This document shows, in pieces, positions 34,196-38,327 of a DNA stretch of 38,327 nt (the stretch's first letter is position 1; the number at the start of each line of letters is the position of its first letter). Origin of the DNA: Flavobacteriales bacterium. Its GTDB lineage: Bacteria; Bacteroidota; Bacteroidia; Flavobacteriales_D; Parvicellaceae. Made by a program: the position numbers and the translations under genes. The stretch spans positions 1 through 38,327 of the forward strand of contig JAHDGY010000021.1 of NCBI GenBank assembly GCA_020631555.1, written 5' to 3'. The notes under the pieces are model-generated. The model saw nothing but the letters and a program-made list of their open reading frames with translations, made no database searches and had not been told where the DNA came from.

Positions 34196-35695
34196 ATGGG
34201 ATTAAAGTCGGTATTGAGCAAGCTTATTGCTCGGCAGGTGGCTAATAATATCAAAAAATGGAGTTCTCACCCGATTGAAACGCAAAATAAAGTGTTCAAG
34301 GAATTGATGCAAGGGGGGGGTAAGACAAAGTTCGGTGCAGACCATAATTTAGGTAAGGTTGAAACTTATGAAGATTTTAAACAGGCCGTTCCTGTTCAAG
34401 ATTATGAAGGTTTAAAGCCGTATATTGAAGATGTAAAGCAAGGAGCTTCGGACGTTTTGTGGCCTGGCCGCCCGATTTATTTCTGCAAAACTTCTGGTAC
34501 TACTTCAGGGGCTAAGTACATTCCCTTAACAAAAGAATCGATGCCTAATCACATTGATTCTGCTAGAAACGCCTTGTTAATGTATATCGCAGAAACGGGT
34601 CGATCGGAATTTGTTGATGGCAAAATGATTTTCTTACAAGGAAGTCCAGTTTTGGAAGAAGTCAATGGGATTAACTTTGGGCGGCTTTCAGGAATTGTTG
34701 CGCACCATGTTCCTAATTATTTGCTGAAAAATAGAATGCCCAGTTATGATACTAATTGCATTGATGATTGGGAGCAGAAAGTAGATGCAATCGTTGAGGA
34801 GACATTGTCCGAGAAAATGACTTTGATAAGCGGTATTCCGGCGTGGGTTCAAATGTATTTTGAACGATTACAAAATGCAACAAATGGTAAACAGATAAAG
34901 GATGTATTTCCTGATTTTTCTTTATTTGTATATGGTGGGGTGAATTTCGAACCGTACAGACAAAAATTTAAGCAATTGATTGGTAAACATATCCCGTCAA
35001 TTGAACTTTATCCGGCATCGGAAGGTTTTATCGCATTTCAGGATTCGCAAAAGGAGGATGGAATGTTGCTGGTTCTAAATAAGGGCATCTTTTATGAGTT
35101 TATTCCGGCCGAAGAATTCTTCGACGATAATCCAACTCGTATAAGTTTGGCCGAGGTTCAGGTTGGGGTAAATTACGTTATCATTCTCAATACAAACGCT
35201 GGGTTGTGGGGATATAATATTGGAGACACCGTGAAGTTTGTTTCCACATCACCTTATCGTGTAGTGGTTACTGGCCGAATTAAACATTTTACATCTGCAT
35301 TTGGAGAGCACGTAATAGCCGAGGAAGTTGAACAAAGTATGAAGAGTGCTTGCGATAATTTTGGGTGTAGTGTTACCGAATTTACGGTTGCGCCTCAAGT
35401 CAACCCTATGGAGGGAGAATTACCCTATCACGAGTGGTTTGTAGAGTTCGATGGTCAACCAGAAAATTTGGATCAATTTAGATTATATATTGATAGGCAA
35501 ATGCAGGCCAAAAATCCATATTATCTTGATCTTTTGGAAGGTAATGTTTTACAGCCATTAAAAATTACACCCATTCAAACCGGTGGATTTGTTCGGTTTA
35601 TGAAAGATCGTGGGAAACTAGGGGGGCAGAACAAGATTCCAAGGCTTGGCAACACCAGAGAGATAGCAGATCAATTAAAGCCTTATCATTCATAG
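34196..35695 (+). CDS. GH3 auxin-responsive promoter family acyl-adenylating protein
   Basis: This is a 499-residue cytoplasmic protein of the GH3 family in the ANL adenylating superfamily. The ATP-binding loop is KTSGTTSGAKYIP, followed by the family's FVYGGVNFEPYRQKF, YPASEGFIAFQD, WGYNIGDTVKF and VVTGRIKHFTSAFGEH. Plant GH3 enzymes join amino acids to acyl acids; the bacterial substrate is unknown. The full adenylation domain is present. It follows the M23 gene by 9 bp, so the two are an operon. Confidence 0.92.
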   Translation: MGLKSVLSKLIARQVANNIKKWSSHPIETQNKVFKELMQGGGKTKFGADHNLGKVETYEDFKQAVPVQDYEGLKPYIEDVKQGASDVLWPGRPIYFCKTSGTTSGAKYIPLTKESMPNHIDSARNALLMYIAETGRSEFVDGKMIFLQGSPVLEEVNGINFGRLSGIVAHHVPNYLLKNRMPSYDTNCIDDWEQKVDAIVEETLSEKMTLISGIPAWVQMYFERLQNATNGKQIKDVFPDFSLFVYGGVNFEPYRQKFKQLIGKHIPSIELYPASEGFIAFQDSQKEDGMLLVLNKGIFYEFIPAEEFFDDNPTRISLAEVQVGVNYVIILNTNAGLWGYNIGDTVKFVSTSPYRVVVTGRIKHFTSAFGEHVIAEEVEQSMKSACDNFGCSVTEFTVAPQVNPMEGELPYHEWFVEFDGQPENLDQFRLYIDRQMQAKNPYYLDLLEGNVLQPLKITPIQTGGFVRFMKDRGKLGGQNKIPRLGNTREIADQLKPYHS

Positions 35696-35808
35696 ATTTT
35701 ACAGCCCATTTGACCTAATCGTAAGTCAGGATTTAATTGGTAATTGTGGTTCGTTGGATGTGTTGGCGCAATTGGTTGAATTGTACACTGCGCAAAGCCT
35801 ACGCGAAA

Positions 35809-35840
35809 TTTGGCGTTTAAGAATTAAACAAATACTTTTG
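35809..35840 (+). promoter_or_regulatory. Candidate promoter for hppA (TTTG-N20-TACTTTTG)
   Basis: TTTG (35809-35812), a 20-bp spacer and a perfect TAnnTTTG (TACTTTTG, 35833-35840) lie 33 bp before the ATG. This is one of the best promoter matches in the window. Confidence 0.65.
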
Positions 35841-35873
35841 CCCCCCAATTTTTTGAACTAATTCATAGCACTA

Positions 35874-38102
35874 ATGGATAAATTGATTTATGTACTGCCG
35901 GCATTCGGAATTGTAGGGCTGTTGGTAATGGCCATTAAGTCTTCTTGGGTGAACAAACAAAACCCCGGAGATGATAAAATGGTTAAGCTTGCGACTTACG
36001 TAAGAGATGGGGCGATGGCATTCCTAAAGGCTGAATATAGAGTATTGGCCATTTTTGTTGTGATTGCAGGGGCCATGTTGGGAGTTATTTCCGGTATGGT
36101 TGAAACTACTCACTGGTTTATTGTTGTTGCTTTTGTAATTGGTGCAGTATTTTCGGCGATTGCGGGAAATATTGGAATGAGAATCGCGACTGCTGCTAAT
36201 GTTAGAACTACACAAGCGGCAAGAACCAGTCTTCCTGAGGCGTTGAAAGTTTCTTTTACTGGTGGGATGGTAATGGGACTTGGTGTAGCTGGGTTAGCCG
36301 TGTTTGGTCTTAGTGCATTATTTGCTTTGTTGTTTGTTTGGTTCATGGGAGGTGAATGGACAGGTACGGATAATATGACAATCGTTCTGGAAGCTCTTGC
36401 AGGATTTTCGCTTGGAGCTGAGTCAATCGCATTATTTGCGAGAGTAGGAGGAGGTATTTACACAAAGGCGGCAGACGTTGGAGCTGACTTGGTAGGGAAG
36501 GTCGAGGCTGGAATCCCAGAAGATGATCCTCGAAACCCAGCTACAATTGCCGATAACGTTGGTGATAACGTTGGTGACGTTGCAGGAATGGGTGCTGATT
36601 TATTTGGATCTTATGTTGCAACCGTTTTGGCTGCAATGGTTCTTGGAAACTATGTTATTAGAGACATGGGAGGAAGTATTGCAGACGAATTTGGTGGTAT
36701 TGGACCAATCTTGCTTCCGATATTGATTGCGGGAGTGGGAATTATATTCTCAATTATAGGTGGAGCTTTGATTAAGATTACAGACAATTCTGCTAAGGAA
36801 AACGCTGTTCAAAGGGCATTAAATGTAGGGAACTGGGTTTCGATTGGTTTGACGGGAATCGCTTGTTATGCAATCATCAAGTGGACGCTTCCAGAAACAA
36901 TGCAGATGTCATTTTTCGGGCAAGGAATATTGGAGGTTACTTCAATGGACGTATTTGCGGCTGTTGTAATTGGATTGGTTGTTGGAGCTGCGATATCGTA
37001 TTTCACCGAATTTTATACTGGACTTGGTAAAAAGCCGGTTAATGAAATTATACAAAACTCAAGTACTGGAGCTGCTACAAACATTATCGCAGGATTGGCA
37101 GTTGGAATGAAATCTACATTTGCTCCAATTCTGCTGTTTGCTGGAGCGATTTGGGCGTCATATTATTTTGCTGGATTTTATGGAGTGTCCATTGCGGCTT
37201 CTGCAATGATGGCCACTACCGCAATGCAGTTGGCTATTGATGCATTTGGTCCAATTGCGGATAATGCAGGTGGTATTGCTGAAATGAGTGAATTGCCAGA
37301 TGAGGTTAGGGAGAGAACGGATATTCTTGATTCAGTTGGAAACACTACTGCTGCCATTGGAAAAGGATTTGCTATTGCGTCTGCTGCGCTTACGGCTTTA
37401 GCATTGTTCGCGGCTTATGTAACCTTCACAGGAATTGATGGGATCAATATATTCAAAGCAAACGTATTAGCGGCCTTGTTCATTGGTGCTATGGTGCCAG
37501 TGGTGTTTTCTGCATTGGCAATGAACTCGGTTGGTAAAGCTGCAATGGAAATGGTAAAAGAAGTAAGACGTCAGTTCAAGGAGATTCCTGGGATTATGGA
37601 GTATAAAGCGGAGCCTGAATACGGCAAGTGTGTTGATATTTCTACTAAGGCGGCTTTGAAAGAAATGATGTTGCCTGGAGCTATCACAATTATTTTCCCT
37701 GTATTGATTGGGTTCTTGATGGGAGCAGAACCCCTTGGGGCTTACATGGCTGGGGTAGCAGTTTCTGGTGTGCTTTGGGCAATTTTCCAAAACAACGCTG
37801 GTGGAGCTTGGGATAATGCTAAGAAGTCTTTTGAAGCTGGTGTTGAAATTGATGGAGAAATGACTTACAAAGGATCAGAAGCACATAAGGCAGCTGTTAC
37901 GGGAGACACGGTCGGAGATCCATTTAAAGATACTTCTGGTCCTTCTATGAATATTTTAATTAAACTTACTTGTCTTGTAGGTTTGATAATAGCTCCAATT
38001 TTGGGAGGGCATACTAGCTCCAAAGAGCATTCAAGTAAGCAGATCAAAGTGGAAAAAAATGAAGCTCAGGCGAATAATACGGTAATTAGTAGCTCCTTAT
38101 AA
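35874..38102 (+). CDS. hppA: Membrane-bound ion-translocating pyrophosphatase
   Basis: This enzyme couples pyrophosphate hydrolysis to export of Na+ and/or H+ across the inner membrane. The 742-residue protein has about 16 membrane helices. The substrate-binding motif runs [11 protein letters not shown], then [20 protein letters not shown], and continues [11 protein letters not shown] second acidic site, DNAGGIAEM, and a third, [15 protein letters not shown], are present. The [10 protein letters not shown] segment has Ala where K+-independent enzymes carry Lys, so this is the K+-dependent type, common in Bacteroidota and often Na+-pumping. A C-terminal extension (about 40 residues, polar, past the last helix) is longer than usual. 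Transcribed alone. Confidence 0.96.
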   Translation: MDKLIYVLPAFGIVGLLVMAIKSSWVNKQNPGDDKMVKLATYVRDGAMAFLKAEYRVLAIFVVIAGAMLGVISGMVETTHWFIVVAFVIGAVFSAIAGNIGMRIATAANVRTTQAARTSLPEALKVSFTGGMVMGLGVAGLAVFGLSALFALLFVWFMGGEWTGTDNMTIVLEALAGFSLGAESIALFARVGGGIYTKAADVGADLVGKVEAGIPEDDPRNPATIADNVGDNVGDVAGMGADLFGSYVATVLAAMVLGNYVIRDMGGSIADEFGGIGPILLPILIAGVGIIFSIIGGALIKITDNSAKENAVQRALNVGNWVSIGLTGIACYAIIKWTLPETMQMSFFGQGILEVTSMDVFAAVVIGLVVGAAISYFTEFYTGLGKKPVNEIIQNSSTGAATNIIAGLAVGMKSTFAPILLFAGAIWASYYFAGFYGVSIAASAMMATTAMQLAIDAFGPIADNAGGIAEMSELPDEVRERTDILDSVGNTTAAIGKGFAIASAALTALALFAAYVTFTGIDGINIFKANVLAALFIGAMVPVVFSALAMNSVGKAAMEMVKEVRRQFKEIPGIMEYKAEPEYGKCVDISTKAALKEMMLPGAITIIFPVLIGFLMGAEPLGAYMAGVAVSGVLWAIFQNNAGGAWDNAKKSFEAGVEIDGEMTYKGSEAHKAAVTGDTVGDPFKDTSGPSMNILIKLTCLVGLIIAPILGGHTSSKEHSSKQIKVEKNEAQANNTVISSSL

Positions 38103-38109
38103 ACTAGTT

Positions 38110-38319
38110 TTAACCCCTAATTTGAACTAATAGAGGACCAAATAGATTTTGGAGGTGTTGTAAGATTCTTGGGTCGATTTTGGTTTTGAGGACAATTAAT
38201 ACCCCAACAGGGGTGTTGTTTTTGAGTTTTATCATCATTTTCTTCAAATTCCATCCATCAGCAGCTAAAAATGCATTGATTTGTGGTGACTCTGGAGCTT
38301 TGAGATAATTTTGAGCCAT
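38110..38319 (-). pseudogene. Possible IS transposase C-terminal remnant at the window edge
   Basis: A 69-codon frame begins MAQNYLKAPESPQINAF, then LAADGWNLKKMMIKLK. The QINAFLAADGWNLKKMM pattern resembles the C-terminal end of IS5/IS1182-type transposases, where similar stretches (INxLLAAxAWNLKK) follow a YLK motif. The catalytic DDE part would lie to the right, outside the window. However, the codon before this ATG is TGA, so the frame is interrupted within 8 bases of the edge, which suggests a decayed copy. Evidence is short; a small unrelated ORF remains possible. Confidence 0.45.
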
Positions 38320-38327
38320 TCAAAAAT

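Overview
The window reads as ordinary chromosomal DNA of a Bacteroidota bacterium, most likely a member of the Flavobacteriales. The basis is direct: five large secreted proteins end in type IX secretion system (T9SS) sorting domains (three gliding-motility/type B, two type A), one is paired with a PorP/SprF-type outer-membrane protein, and a SprE/PorW-like T9SS lipoprotein is encoded further right. Many intergenic regions carry the Bacteroidota promoter pattern TTG-N17-22-TAnnTTTG. Start sites mostly lack a strong Shine-Dalgarno, and several genes can only start at TTG.

Layout, left to right. (1) 0.07-6.6 kb: two paralogous 800-residue choice-of-anchor L / type B T9SS cargo proteins on the minus strand flank a CvpA-like membrane protein and an orphan sensor histidine kinase. 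(2) 6.8-9.3 kb: phosphoglycerate mutase gpmI, a small heat-shock protein with possible regulatory repeats upstream, and a 51-residue membrane protein. (3) 9.3-14.6 kb, minus strand: an ArsC-like reductase, release factor 2 with an intact programmed +1 frameshift, RecX, and a 1101-residue outer-membrane protein with about eight Ig-like repeats. (4) 14.7-18 kb: a SprB-repeat adhesin and its PorP/SprF partner. (5) 18-21 kb: an omega-amidase-like hydrolase, a DUF4412-like protein, YraN and a lytic transglycosylase. (6) 21-25.5 kb: two tandem paralogous type A T9SS cargo proteins separated by a decayed group II intron that begins two bases after the first gene's terminator. (7) 25.5-29.4 kb, minus strand: the ftsX - DUF3098 - uppP - truB run followed by queA on its own promoter. 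(8) 29.5-38.1 kb: a YceI-like lipoprotein, SprE/PorW, an M23 peptidase with a GH3-family adenylating enzyme, and a membrane pyrophosphatase. The right edge holds what looks like the tail of an IS transposase.

How the genes fit together: the dominant theme is the cell surface. SprE/PorW belongs to the export machine, the SprF-like protein probably serves the adhesin encoded just before it, and the five CTD proteins are cargo. FtsX, UppP, the lytic transglycosylase and the M23 peptidase act on the wall and division. The rest is housekeeping.

I found no CRISPR array, tRNA, rRNA, prophage or defence island, and no clearly new multi-gene system. The items most worth follow-up are the terminator-adjacent group II intron remnant between duplicated cargo genes, the barrel-plus-Ig-repeat protein, the paired choice-of-anchor L proteins, and the small membrane ORF. 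All similarity statements come from reading motifs by eye; no database search was run.
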